Below are positions 1 through 8,049 of a stretch of DNA of 64,000 nt, one piece after another (positions within the stretch are counted from its first letter, which is position 1; each line of letters begins with the position of its first letter). This DNA comes from a candidate division WOR-3 bacterium (GTDB taxonomy: Bacteria; Hydrothermota; Hydrothermia; Hydrothermales; JAJRUZ01), in the NCBI GenBank assembly GCA_039804025.1, contig JBDRZP010000008.1, forward strand, positions 1 to 64,000. Reading direction: 5' to 3'. The notes below the pieces were generated by a model. The model was not told where the DNA came from, made no database searches, and saw only the letters and a program-made list of their open reading frames with translations. A program made the position numbers and the translations under genes.

Positions 1-256
1 TTTCAATTGAATAAAGGAAATTGTTAATTTTAACTATTTCCCCTGAATTTACTTTACCTTTTATAAAAAGAGAAATATATCTTATATCACTTTTACCCTC
101 TTTATCGTACTCTATTCTTATGAAATGGTTTTTATATACTGTTTCATAAAAATAGGGGAAATATGGTGGAGGAAATTCTTCCTTTGTTAGATCAAAAACA
201 ATAGGGGGGAAAACTTCTAATGAGAATGCAAAGGAGAAAATTAAATTTAAAATCAT
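1..256 (-). CDS. Partial secreted protein, cut by left edge
   Basis: An open frame runs from an ATG at 256 to the window edge without a stop (85 codons seen). It begins with a short hydrophobic signal-like stretch (MILNLIFSFAFS), followed by aromatic, proline-rich and beta-type sequence. I do not recognise the family. It lies downstream of the secreted protein at 300-896 and is separated from it by a hairpin/U-tract. The C-terminus is outside the window. Confidence 0.55.
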   Translation of the reverse strand, partial: MILNLIFSFAFSLEVFPPIVFDLTKEEFPPPYFPYFYETVYKNHFIRIEYDKEGKSDIRYISLFIKGKVNSGEIVKINNFLYSIE

Positions 257-259
257 TTG

Positions 260-291
260 AAAAAAAAGAAAAGGGGTTTGAACCCTTTTTT
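260..291 (-). terminator. Intrinsic terminator with TTCAAA loop
   Basis: On the minus strand an AAAAGGG..CCC(C)TTTT hairpin is followed by a T-rich run. It sits right after the stop of the gene at 300-896. The loop is TTCAAA, similar to the T-arm-like elements at 917, 8036 and 13337. Confidence 0.6.
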
Positions 292-299
292 AAGATTTT

Positions 300-896
300 T
301 TATTGAGCGTAAAGTCTGAAGGTGAGAGTGATTGTACTTGTTACAGGTTCATCATCTGCTTCTGCTTGAAATACAAAATCTTTATTATATTTGTTCCACC
401 CGTTAGTTTTTCCTCCTGTATTTAAGTTTAAAGGTGTTGTGGTTAAACTTGTCCAGTTTCCTCCGGGTGGATCAGAACCCTCTGAAGGAGCAGGTTCACC
501 ATCTGGAGCAATAAATAACTGGTCAAGAGTAACAGTTGGTGAAAAATTTCCGCTGCCAAAAACCTGAAGTGTCCAGGTTAAAGTAGGAGAATTTGAAAAT
601 ACCTCTACTACAACACCCTGCGGGTTTGTTGCAGAAGCAGATGTAGGATAATAGTAACCAGGGAAAAGAGTAGGGGGATATATTGTTGATGGACCAACAG
701 GTGTATTTAAATCAAAAGTAAGATTAGCATCCACATATAACCCGATTCTTGCGGGAACTAAAAGTGTAACATTTATATTTATCTGTAGAGAATCCTGAGG
801 AGGGGTTCCACGCAATCTATCTCCTGCAACCCCTGTTATTTTGTTTGAAAATAAAAGGGGTGTTATTAGAGGTAGGATGTATAAAATTTTTTTCAT
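300..896 (-). CDS. Secreted hypothetical protein, beta-rich
   Basis: 198 aa. The N-terminus is a typical signal peptide (MKKILYILPLITPLLF). The mature part is rich in T, S, P, G, N and alternating hydrophobics, as in an all-beta extracellular domain. It has no cysteine motif and no sorting tail of the GIY type seen in other secreted proteins here. It resembles pilin- or coat-like beta-sandwich proteins only in composition, so no function is assigned. No Shine-Dalgarno is visible before the ATG; the T-arm-like element lies 20 nt upstream. Confidence 0.75.
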   Translation of the reverse strand: MKKILYILPLITPLLFSNKITGVAGDRLRGTPPQDSLQININVTLLVPARIGLYVDANLTFDLNTPVGPSTIYPPTLFPGYYYPTSASATNPQGVVVEVFSNSPTLTWTLQVFGSGNFSPTVTLDQLFIAPDGEPAPSEGSDPPGGNWTSLTTTPLNLNTGGKTNGWNKYNKDFVFQAEADDEPVTSTITLTFRLYAQ

Positions 897-916
897 TTTT
901 TAATTTAAATTTTTAA

Positions 917-928
917 GGATTTGAACCT
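917..928 (-). other. T-arm-like hairpin element, copy 1
   Basis: On the minus strand AGGTTCAAATCCT forms an AGG/CCT stem around a seven-base TTCAAAT loop, identical to a tRNA T-arm. It lies 20 nt before the ATG of the secreted-protein gene. The same string occurs before the genes starting at 8008 and 13315. No tRNA body surrounds it. Confidence 0.5.
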
Positions 929-991
929 ATTAATAATTAATTTTATTATAAGAGATTTTTTTTTGTCAAATTTTTTAACATTAAATTAAAA

Positions 992-1978
992 TTAAATTTT
1001 CCAGGAATGAACAGTTTTGATTATTTCTTTGAGTATTTCAATATCAGTTTCAGGTAAAATTCCATGTCCTAAGTTAAAAATGAAACCACTAAAATTTTTT
1101 CTTTCCCTTTCAATTTTATCAAGTTCTTCTTTTATTTTTTCAAATTTTGAAAATAAAATTGCAGGGTCAAGATTTCCCTGTATTGAGTGTTTTTTCCCAA
1201 AAAATTTAATTGCAAAGTTAATAGGCACTCTAAAATCAATTCCTATTGTTTCGCATTCAATTTCATCAATAATACCTGCAAGATGAGCACTTGATATTGA
1301 AAAGTAAATTCTTATTTTTCCCCTTAAATTTTTAAAAATATCTTGAATATAGGGATAAATATTTTTAATATAAATTTCAGGAGTAACTGCTCCTACCCAG
1401 GAATCAAAGAGCATTAAAGCGTCGCATCCTGCGTCTGATTGTAATTTTAGAAATTCCAAAATTCCATTTGAGACCTTTTTCATCAAGAAATTCCATTCTT
1501 CTTCTTTCCTGTAAATGAATTTTCTTGTTTCCGGAAAATCCCTTTTATAACTTCCTTCTATGATATACGATAAAAGTGTAAAAGGTGCTGCTGTAAAACC
1601 TATTAAAGGAACATCAAGTTCTTTTTTTAAAATTTTTATTTCCTCCTCTATGAATTTTAATTCCCTGTAGTCAAAATTTTTTATATTCCTCTTTAATATT
1701 TTTGGGCCTTCATCTTTTTCATATTCAAAATCAATTCCAAATCCCCAGAGTATGACAAGTAAATCAGAAAATAAAATTGCTGCATCAAGGTCAAGATATT
1801 TAAAAGGTAAAAGTGTAACCTTTGCCGAAAGTGTTGGATTTTTTATAAGTTCTTTCATACTGTATTTGTTTCTCATTTCAGCATATTCAGGTATATATCT
1901 ACCAGCCTGTCTCATAAACCAAACAGGAACTTTTTCAGGTTTTTGTTTTAAACTGGCTAAGAGAAAATCTTTTTTCAT
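992..1978 (-). CDS. hemE: Uroporphyrinogen decarboxylase
   Basis: 328 aa, near the usual length for this family. Decarboxylates the four acetate side chains of uroporphyrinogen III to give coproporphyrinogen III in cytosolic haem synthesis. Family marks are present: RQAGRYIPEY at about residue 22, the ILFSDLL segment with the conserved Asp, GFTAAPFTLLSY, and NLGHGILP near the C-terminus. Its ATG overlaps the stop of the CopD/HemJ-like gene by four bases (ATGA), so the two are translationally linked. Other haem genes lie at 22.4 kb (hemL) and 23.8 kb (CbiX-like). Confidence 0.97.
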   Translation of the reverse strand: MKKDFLLASLKQKPEKVPVWFMRQAGRYIPEYAEMRNKYSMKELIKNPTLSAKVTLLPFKYLDLDAAILFSDLLVILWGFGIDFEYEKDEGPKILKRNIKNFDYRELKFIEEEIKILKKELDVPLIGFTAAPFTLLSYIIEGSYKRDFPETRKFIYRKEEEWNFLMKKVSNGILEFLKLQSDAGCDALMLFDSWVGAVTPEIYIKNIYPYIQDIFKNLRGKIRIYFSISSAHLAGIIDEIECETIGIDFRVPINFAIKFFGKKHSIQGNLDPAILFSKFEKIKEELDKIERERKNFSGFIFNLGHGILPETDIEILKEIIKTVHSWKI

Positions 1979-2412
1979 CTGACAAAAATCATTGATAGGT
2001 AAATTATAACCAATTGTAAAAGTAAGTTAAGTCTTGCTATAAAAAGAGTAAGTTTATAATATTTAGAAGGCTTCTCTTCAAGTGCTGCTCTTTTAGCAAT
2101 AAAAAAATCGTGTATGAATTTTAAAATAATTACAACAAAAAAAATTGAAAGTTTTAATTTCATTGTGTTATTTATATAGCCCCATCTTTTCAAAAGAAGA
2201 TATATACCTGTTAAAAAAAGAATAATTACTGAAATCCAGCTTCCTACTCTGAAGGTTTTTCCAAGTGCTCTAAATCCCGGAACAAGTTTTTCATCCTTAT
2301 ATATTTTTCTTATTGTGTATCCAAAGGAAAAAAATAATAAATTTCCTCCAACCCAATACAGGGCTGAAATTATATGAAGGTAAATGAAAAAATATTCAAT
2401 TGTTTCTCTCAT
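1975..2412 (-). CDS. CopD/HemJ-like four-helix membrane protein
   Basis: 145 aa with four predicted membrane helices (about residues 5-30, 55-75, 85-110, 125-143). The N-terminal helix carries a conserved-looking His in YLHIISALYWVGG. This layout is shared by CopD-like copper proteins and by HemJ-type protoporphyrinogen oxidase. Being directly upstream of hemE with an ATGA overlap makes a haem role (oxidation of protoporphyrinogen) attractive, but that is inference. The start faces the VTT gene, and the two promoters overlap. Confidence 0.7.
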   Translation of the reverse strand: MRETIEYFFIYLHIISALYWVGGNLLFFSFGYTIRKIYKDEKLVPGFRALGKTFRVGSWISVIILFLTGIYLLLKRWGYINNTMKLKLSIFFVVIILKFIHDFFIAKRAALEEKPSKYYKLTLFIARLNLLLQLVIIYLSMIFVR

Positions 2413-2423
2413 TGTTTTATAAT
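2395..2423 (+). promoter_or_regulatory. Promoter, leaderless type, for VTT gene
   Basis: TATAAT at 2418-2423 is 6 nt before the ATG at 2430; TTCAAT lies 17 nt upstream. Transcription would start at or next to the ATG. The region also lies in the 5' end of the divergent gene. Confidence 0.5.
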
Positions 2424-2429
2424 TATCTT

Positions 2430-2999
2430 ATGTTAAGAAAATTCCTTTTAATTTTTCTAATTTTTTTCTTTTTATTTTTTCTATCCTATTTATTAATAAT
2501 TCTTTATCCTTACAGTAAATCCCGAATTCTTGAAATAGTTAGAAAGTTCGGTTTTTTTGCTCCTTTTGTTCTTATTTTTTTTCATTCCTTTCAGATTATA
2601 GCATCACCTATTCCAGGCCAGGTTTTTCCCTTTCTTATGGGTTTTCTTTATGGAGCCTATTTAGGTTCAATAATGGCTATAACTGGTAATTTAATCGGCT
2701 CCTTTACTTCTTATTTTCTTGGAAAGTTTGGTGAAAGAAAGCTTGTAAGTACCAATAAGTTAAAGGTTTTAGAAAATTATAGAATAAAAATAGCTTCAAG
2801 AAGTATTTTATGGCTTTCTTTACTTTTTATCCTTCCTATTCCAGGTCTTCCTAAAGACCTTTTATGTTATTTTGCTGGATTTATAGGTGTTAAGGAAAAA
2901 GATTTTTTATTATCTCTTTTATTGGGAAGAATACCAATTGAAATTCTATGGGTTCTTGCTGGTTCAGGTATTTATAAATTTTTTATTCCACCGAATTGA
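2430..2999 (+). CDS. VTT/TVP38-DedA-like membrane protein
   Basis: 189 aa from the ATG at 2430. The frame is open to a TTG at 2400, but the TATAAT box six bases before 2430 supports the ATG. About five membrane helices. The central part (FHSFQIIASPIPGQVFPFL, then GFLYGAYLGS..GNLIGS) is the VTT/SNARE-associated motif of TVP38/TMEM64 proteins, implicated in lipid scrambling or undecaprenyl-phosphate recycling. The 3' end overlaps the convergent gene at 2983 by 17 nt. Confidence 0.82.
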   Translation: MLRKFLLIFLIFFFLFFLSYLLIILYPYSKSRILEIVRKFGFFAPFVLIFFHSFQIIASPIPGQVFPFLMGFLYGAYLGSIMAITGNLIGSFTSYFLGKFGERKLVSTNKLKVLENYRIKIASRSILWLSLLFILPIPGLPKDLLCYFAGFIGVKEKDFLLSLLLGRIPIEILWVLAGSGIYKFFIPPN

Positions 3000-3483
3000 G
3001 AAGAAATGTGACATCTACCCTTTTTCCCCATCCGAAATGTTTTTCACTTAAAAGAAAAATTTTTTCTATTAAAAACTCAAAAAAGGAAAATTCCCCTCTT
3101 TTTTCTATTATATCTTTTAAAGGTAATCTTCCCTCTGCGGTTGGGAATCTTTTAATATAAACTTTTAAACCTTTTAAATTTTCTTTTCCTTTTAAAATTT
3201 TTACTTTTCCCTCCATTTGAATTCCCCTTAAGGGTCTTAAAACTTTCGGATAAATAGCAGCGCTTATTTGAGGATTTTTCTCAAGATTTACTGCATGTCT
3301 TGTTGATTTCCTTGAAAGGAAATAAATTTTGTTCTTACCGTCCCAGGCAAAAATAACAGGTGTTGCCCAAGGTTTATCTTCAAAGGATGTTGCAAGAACC
3401 ATAATTTTTTCTTCTTTAAGAAGTTCATAAAGAATTTTTTTTATTTCATCTTTTTCTTCTTTTCTTAACACTTTTAGGTCCAT
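2983..3483 (-). CDS. Pyridoxamine 5'-phosphate oxidase-like FMN protein
   Basis: 166 aa. FMN-binding split-barrel family: MVLATSFEDKPWATPVIFAW is the first strand pair, and YFLSRKSTRHAVNLEKNP is the typical flavin-contact segment. Substrate unknown; members include F420/FMN/haem-dependent reductases. It follows the M48 gene directly (stop TAA then ATG), so it belongs to that operon. Tail-to-tail overlap with the VTT gene. Confidence 0.85.
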   Translation of the reverse strand: MDLKVLRKEEKDEIKKILYELLKEEKIMVLATSFEDKPWATPVIFAWDGKNKIYFLSRKSTRHAVNLEKNPQISAAIYPKVLRPLRGIQMEGKVKILKGKENLKGLKVYIKRFPTAEGRLPLKDIIEKRGEFSFFEFLIEKIFLLSEKHFGWGKRVDVTFLLNSVE

Positions 3484-4260
3484 TTATTTTTTACCATATT
3501 TGTTTTTAATTTCAGGAATCCATTTTTTGATATTTTTAATTCTTGTATTATGTGAAGGATGGGTTGATAAAAATTCTGGAATTTTACCCTTTGACTCTTT
3601 TTCCATTTTTTCCCAGAAATTTAATGCTTTTTCAGGGTCAAACCCAGCTTTTGTCATAAAAATAAGACCCATATAATCGGATTCTTCTTCCTGTTCTCTT
3701 GAAAAAGGTAAGAGAACACCAACCTGGACACCTACTCCGTATGCTACTTTTGCCATTTCAATAGTCTGACTTCTTTTTTTCTTTAAAGCCATATCAAGAG
3801 TAATACCACCCAGCTCTGCAAGAAGTAATTGGCTCATTCTTTCTCCTCCATGTCTTGCAACAACATGAGCTATTTCGTGACCAAGAACACAGGCAAGTTC
3901 ATCTTCACTTTCGATCAATTTCAAAAGTCCTGTATATACACAAACTTTTCCTCCAGGAAGTGCAAAGGCATTAATAACTTTATCATTTTCAATTACTCTA
4001 AATTCCCAGTTTTCCTTTATACCTATTCCACCTTCACTTATAATTTTCATACCCACCTTTTTAACAAGCTCATTATATTCTTGATTTTCAGAGAATTTTT
4101 CAGTTTTAGAAATTTCTAAAAAACTTTCTCTCCCAAGCTCTCTTTCAGTTTCTAAGGGGAAAAGAATAAGCTGCTTTCTACCAGTATAAGGAACAGTTCT
4201 ACAGGAGAAAAATATAAATACAAAAAAAAGAAAGAAATTTATTTTTTTAAAAATTTTCAT
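3484..4260 (-). CDS. M48-family metallopeptidase lipoprotein
   Basis: 258 aa. Signal peptide with lipobox ending FFSC (Cys about residue 20), so probably a lipid-anchored periplasmic protein. Zinc motif HEIAH at about residue 128 followed by the downstream Glu region (EEESDYMG), as in LoiP/YcaL/BepA-type M48 peptidases that act in envelope protein quality control. The C-terminus has the family's FLSTHPSHNTRI motif. A TATAAT box lies 5 nt before the ATG, just beyond the 5S gene. Confidence 0.92.
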   Translation of the reverse strand: MKIFKKINFFLFFVFIFFSCRTVPYTGRKQLILFPLETERELGRESFLEISKTEKFSENQEYNELVKKVGMKIISEGGIGIKENWEFRVIENDKVINAFALPGGKVCVYTGLLKLIESEDELACVLGHEIAHVVARHGGERMSQLLLAELGGITLDMALKKKRSQTIEMAKVAYGVGVQVGVLLPFSREQEEESDYMGLIFMTKAGFDPEKALNFWEKMEKESKGKIPEFLSTHPSHNTRIKNIKKWIPEIKNKYGKK

Positions 4261-4282
4261 ATTTTATTATAAAATAAAAAAA

Positions 4283-4402
<120 letters not shown>

Positions 4403-4407
4403 ATATA

Positions 4408-4436
4408 ATTATAATATTTTTTTTAAAAAATTTCAA
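4408..4436 (-). promoter_or_regulatory. 5S rRNA promoter
   Basis: TTGAAA, 17 nt, TATAAT on the minus strand, with the 10 box ending 5 nt before the first 5S base. This sets the local sigma-70-like consensus used elsewhere in the window. Confidence 0.8.
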
Positions 4437-4512
4437 GTTTTTATTAATGTGAGTGAATTTATAAAAGAAATTTTGGAATTATTTACAAAGTTTTATATAT
4501 AATTTTAACCAA

Positions 4513-5706
4513 ATGAAAAATATTTCTCCTGCCTTTAAAAATATTGTGCTTTCAAAAATAGTGAAGATTAGTGAAATTGTTAGAGAGAAAAAGGAAGAAT
4601 TTGAAAAAAGTAAAGGTAAGCCTTTTATTCAGTTTCAAAGAGGGGATATAGGAATACCAACACCGGATTATATTAAAAAAGCTGTTAATGATGCTCTTCA
4701 AAAAGGTCTTACAAATTATCCAAAATCAGGCGGTGAAAATTTCTTTAAAGATGCTGTCATAGAACACTTAAAGGAAATGGGAATAAAAAATATAGGAAGG
4801 GAAAATATAATGGCAACTTATGGAGGCCAGGAAGGTCTTCAGCTTGTTTTTTCTCTTTTCAGGGGTTCAAAATGCATTGCCTTTTCACCGTGCTGGAGCT
4901 GTATGCTTGATAATATTTTTCCATATTCAGAAACAAATTATAAACTTCTGCCTTTAAAGGAAAATTTTGAAATAGATTTTGAAAAATTTGAGAAAAGTAT
5001 TAAAAATGCTGAAATATTATATCTTAATAACCCCCATAATCCAACAGGTAAAGTTTTTACTTACGAAGAACTTGAAAGAATAAATTATTTATGTAAAAAA
5101 AATGATGTTTTAATTGTTTCTGATGAAGCATATAAAGATATACTGTTTGACGGAAATAAATTTTACAGCATTCTTGAATTTGATAATGAAAATGTTTTAT
5201 CTGTTTTTACTTTCTCAAAAACCTTTTCTGCAACAGGTTTCAGGATAGGTTATACTGTTTCAAGGATTCCCTCAATAATTGAAAAAATGACACTTGGGGA
5301 CTACAGTCAAACAGCAGGGGTTGTAACTTTTCTTCAATATGCCTTTAAAGAGGCTCTTTTGAATAAAGAGGAAAGGGAAAAATGGTTAAATAGCTTTTTA
5401 AAGGAACTTTCAGAAAGAAGGGATGTAGCTTATGAGGAGCTCAAAAGTTTCATAGATGATGTTTATAAATCGGGTGGAACTTTTTACTTTTTTATTGATT
5501 TTAAAAAATTATTAAAAAAGAAAATAAAAGGGAATGTTGAGGATTACATAGTAAATTCTCTTATAGAAGAGGGTGTAGCAGTAACACCAGGTTCGGCTTT
5601 TGGTAAAGATTTTTCAGGGTATGCAAGAATTTCAATTTCAACTCTCGGAAAAGAACTTATAAGAGAAGGAATAAAAAGAATAAAAAATTTCTTTTTAAAT
5701 AATTAA
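4513..5706 (+). CDS. Class I/II PLP aminotransferase
   Basis: 397 aa. Fold-type I aminotransferase: NNPHNPTGKVFTYEEL at about residue 175, SDEAYKDI (PLP Asp), and the Schiff-base Lys in FTFSKTFSATGFRIGY. Aspartate/aromatic-like group; substrate not decidable from sequence. TATAAT ends 9 nt before the ATG and no Shine-Dalgarno is present, so the leader is at most two or three bases. Single gene facing away from the 5S gene. Confidence 0.9.
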   Translation: MKNISPAFKNIVLSKIVKISEIVREKKEEFEKSKGKPFIQFQRGDIGIPTPDYIKKAVNDALQKGLTNYPKSGGENFFKDAVIEHLKEMGIKNIGRENIMATYGGQEGLQLVFSLFRGSKCIAFSPCWSCMLDNIFPYSETNYKLLPLKENFEIDFEKFEKSIKNAEILYLNNPHNPTGKVFTYEELERINYLCKKNDVLIVSDEAYKDILFDGNKFYSILEFDNENVLSVFTFSKTFSATGFRIGYTVSRIPSIIEKMTLGDYSQTAGVVTFLQYAFKEALLNKEEREKWLNSFLKELSERRDVAYEELKSFIDDVYKSGGTFYFFIDFKKLLKKKIKGNVEDYIVNSLIEEGVAVTPGSAFGKDFSGYARISISTLGKELIREGIKRIKNFFLNN

Positions 5707-5719
5707 AAAAAATTTAAAT

Positions 5720-5748
5720 TTGAAATTTTTCTAATTTTATATTATAAT
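5720..5748 (+). promoter_or_regulatory. Leaderless promoter of NifU-like gene
   Basis: TTGAAA (5720-5725), 17 nt spacer, TATAAT (5743-5748), then 7 nt to the ATG at 5756. The expected transcription start is the A of the ATG. Confidence 0.7.
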
Positions 5749-5755
5749 ATTAATT

Positions 5756-6220
5756 ATGAATATTTCCTTAAATTTAGAATCTTTAAAAAAGAATTTTAAG
5801 CTTAAGGCTTTATATTTAATTATGGAAAAAGACGGAACTCTTTATCTTGGGGTAAGAGGTGGTAGTGAAGATTTTGAAAAATTTATTTATGACAATTGGG
5901 GTGATAAGGTTAAAATTTTTAAAAAGCCTAAGGAAGAGATAAATTTTGTTATAGGTGAGAAAATTTTAGGTTATATAAAAGGTCACGGAGGGGATATTGG
6001 AATAGAGGATATAGATGAGGAAAAGGGTATTATTTATGTTGATTTAAAAGATGCTTGTTCTGGTTGTCCCCATTCTGTTTATACTCTCACATCAGGTATA
6101 AAAAGGGTTTTAGTTCAATTTATTCCCTGGGTAAAGGAAGTAAAGCCTGTAAATGAAACCAGGGAGCCCCAGTTTAATTTTAAGCTTGTTGAACTTATAA
6201 AACAAGGAGGTAAAAAATGA
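5756..6220 (+). CDS. NifU C-terminal-domain Fe-S scaffold protein
   Basis: 154 aa. The C-terminal two thirds match the NifU/NfuA scaffold domain: ILGYIKGHGGDIGIEDI, then the cluster ligands CSGCP in DACSGCPHSVYTL, then IKRVL and VKEVKPV. The N-terminal 60 residues are a separate small domain I do not recognise. Likely carries or transfers [4Fe-4S] clusters in the cytosol. Its stop overlaps the start of the next gene (ATGA), which also encodes a small Cys-motif protein. Confidence 0.88.
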   Translation: MNISLNLESLKKNFKLKALYLIMEKDGTLYLGVRGGSEDFEKFIYDNWGDKVKIFKKPKEEINFVIGEKILGYIKGHGGDIGIEDIDEEKGIIYVDLKDACSGCPHSVYTLTSGIKRVLVQFIPWVKEVKPVNETREPQFNFKLVELIKQGGKK

Positions 6221-6537
6221 TAAAAAATAAAGATAGTCTTTTGAAGGAAATTGAGGATTTTATTTTAAATGATATAAGACCAAGGATAAAGATGAGCCCT
6301 GGAATTGAGGATGTGATTGTCTGGGTTAAGGATGTTGATAATAAGAAAGGAACAATTCAGATGGGAGTTGCTCTTGGAGATTCAACTGGATGTTCTCCCT
6401 TCTGTGGTTGTGCTGCAAGACAGATAACAGAAATTATTTTTGAAGAACTAAGAAAAAAATTCCCCCAATTAAAAAAAGCAGTTGGAATAGCTGAACTTCC
6501 ACCTGAAGATTATTTAAAGAAGTGGGCTGAAGTATAG
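6217..6537 (+). CDS. Small Cys-motif protein, probable Fe-S assembly
   Basis: 106 aa. The centre has GCSPFCGCAARQITEII, a CxxxCxC cluster followed by a helix, in a layout recalling MIP18/SufT or NifU small domains (strand, glycine loop with Cys, helix). The C-terminus ends ELPPEDYLKKW. Coupled by an ATGA overlap to the NifU-like scaffold, so a role in Fe-S cluster assembly is inferred. Exact family not recognised. Confidence 0.7.
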   Translation: MIKNKDSLLKEIEDFILNDIRPRIKMSPGIEDVIVWVKDVDNKKGTIQMGVALGDSTGCSPFCGCAARQITEIIFEELRKKFPQLKKAVGIAELPPEDYLKKWAEV

Positions 6538-6684
6538 TAAATTCATTAAACAAATAAAAGGTTTTTTAAAAAGGGTAGGTGACGTAATCTTTACAATTTG
6601 ATTAATATAACTTTAATTAGGAGCATTATAGAAATTTTATTCGTTTGATAAATAAAATGAGGAAAAACAATAAAAAAAAATTTT

Positions 6685-7116
6685 ATATGCCAAGATAATC
6701 TCAAGTTTAATGAAAAGTTTGAGTGCTTTAGAGAAAAGGGATGGCTTGGAGTAAATGCCTATGAACCTGCTGAGGAAATAAAAATTGCCCTTTCAATTGA
6801 TTATGGAGTAATCGTTAAGGATGTTATAGAAGATTCACCTGCTGATAAAGCTGGAATTAAAAAGGGTGATATTAAAATCCTCTTAAAAAGGTTGATATAG
6901 AGATTATGAGAAAGGGTAAAAATATGAAAATTGAAGTTACTCTTGGTGAGAAAGAAAAGGAGGAATTTGTTATTGAGAAAACACTTAAAAAAATAATTGA
7001 ACCTGGTTATTAGTTTGAAATCAGAGAACCTAAAAAAATACATGAGGAAATTGAGAAAGAAAGGAGAAATTGAAAAATTAAGGGAAAGAATTGAAAAACT
7101 GGAAAAAAATAAATAA
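6685..7116 (+). pseudogene. Decayed PDZ-domain protein
   Basis: One frame reads GWLGVNAYEP..GVIVKDVIEDSPADKAGIKKGDI, a clear PDZ core, then stops at TAG 6898-6900. Sense continues in another frame as IEIMRKGKNMKIEVTLGEKE up to TAG at about 7012, and a third frame gives a short coiled-coil end (EKLRERIEKLEKNK) before TAA at 7114. The loop between GDI and ILLK is deleted. So at least two frameshifts, one stop and one deletion relative to intact PDZ proteins. The start is unclear. Bases 6538-6684 hold nothing I can identify. Confidence 0.75.
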
Positions 7117-7118
7117 CT

Positions 7119-7565
7119 TTAACCTATATAATCGTCGTAGATAGTTTCGAGTCTTAATTTATGTTTTGCTTCTTCTTTTGCAAGAGAATTAAGCAGATCT
7201 TTTATATTTTCATTTTCAAATTTTTCAGCAAGTTCTGTATATAAAGTAAAGGCAAGTTTTTCTCTTTTCATTGCAAAAATTAAAACATCCTGAAAATCAA
7301 AATCTTCTTTTAATTCTATACTTATGAGTGTATCTGAAATTTTTAAATCAGGAACTCTTTCACTTTTTGGAGTTAAAATAATTTTTCCTTCTTTAAAATC
7401 AATTAGTTTCTGTTTATGCTTTAATTCTTCTTCTCTAAGTTCTTCAAAGATTTTTTTTAAGTGTTTGTCTTTTGTTTTTTCCCTTAATTTGTTATAAATA
7501 TTGTATGCTTCCTCTTCTTTTTTAATTGCAAATTCTATGATTTCATCTATGGAGTTAAATTTCAT
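7119..7565 (-). CDS. Rubrerythrin-like ferritin-fold protein
   Basis: 148 aa. Two helix pairs with diiron-type motifs: EEAYNIY..EELREEELKHKQ in the first half and REKLAFTLY..LAKEEAKHKLR in the second (two ExxH). No rubredoxin domain. Rubrerythrin-type proteins reduce peroxide or bind iron. Third ferritin-fold gene in the operon started by the superoxide reductase; preceded by AAAGGA. Confidence 0.85.
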   Translation of the reverse strand: MKFNSIDEIIEFAIKKEEEAYNIYNKLREKTKDKHLKKIFEELREEELKHKQKLIDFKEGKIILTPKSERVPDLKISDTLISIELKEDFDFQDVLIFAMKREKLAFTLYTELAEKFENENIKDLLNSLAKEEAKHKLRLETIYDDYIG

Positions 7566-7579
7566 AGTTTTATTCCTTT

Positions 7580-8008
7580 TTATTCTTTATCAAAGTTTTC
7601 AAGCAAACTTATAAAAGTATCGTGATGTTCTTCTTCATCTTCCAATATTTCTTTAAAAATAAAACTTGTGGTGTAGTCTCCTTCCTCATCTGCTTTTTTA
7701 ATTATTTTTTTATAAAGATCAATTGCCATCTCTTCATCTTTTTTATCCTGTTCAAGCATTTCTTTTAGATTTTTTCCCACATTAATGGGAAGAGGATTTG
7801 TTGTGGGTATACCACCAAGATAAAAGAGTCTTTCTGCGATTTTTTCAGCATGTTTCATTTCATCAATTGCTATTTTTTTAAATTCATCCTTTATCGCAAA
7901 ATGTTTAGGTCCACTCCATAAAACATGTTGCCACATATATTGAATACAAACCTGCAATTCAGCTGCTATTGCCTTATTTAAAAGTTCAAGTAGTTCATTA
8001 GATGGCAT
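7580..8008 (-). CDS. Bacterioferritin/Dps-like ferritin
   Basis: 142 aa. Ferritin-like four-helix protein: NKAIAAELQVCIQYMWQH (first Glu), DEMKHAEKIAERL (ExxH), then a long helix with ILEDEEEHHDTF (second ExxH). Resembles short bacterioferritin-type iron storage proteins. SD AGGAGG at proper distance. A T-arm-like element lies 27 nt upstream, at the end of the preceding gene. Confidence 0.88.
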   Translation of the reverse strand: MPSNELLELLNKAIAAELQVCIQYMWQHVLWSGPKHFAIKDEFKKIAIDEMKHAEKIAERLFYLGGIPTTNPLPINVGKNLKEMLEQDKKDEEMAIDLYKKIIKKADEEGDYTTSFIFKEILEDEEEHHDTFISLLENFDKE

Positions 8009-8035
8009 TTAAATATCCTCCTTTTAAAATTTTCA

Positions 8036-8046
8036 GGATTTGAACC
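8036..8046 (-). other. T-arm-like hairpin element, copy 2
   Basis: GGTTCAAATCC on the minus strand, flanked by A on one side and T on the other (AGG/CCT stem). It lies between the ferritin genes, 27 nt before the ATG at 8008. Same string as at 917 and 13337. Confidence 0.5.
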
Positions 8047-8049
8047 TTT

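Noticed and set aside
2400-2429. TTG start for the VTT protein
   Set aside because: It would place the start codon upstream of the TATAAT box; the ATG at 2430 is 6 nt after it.
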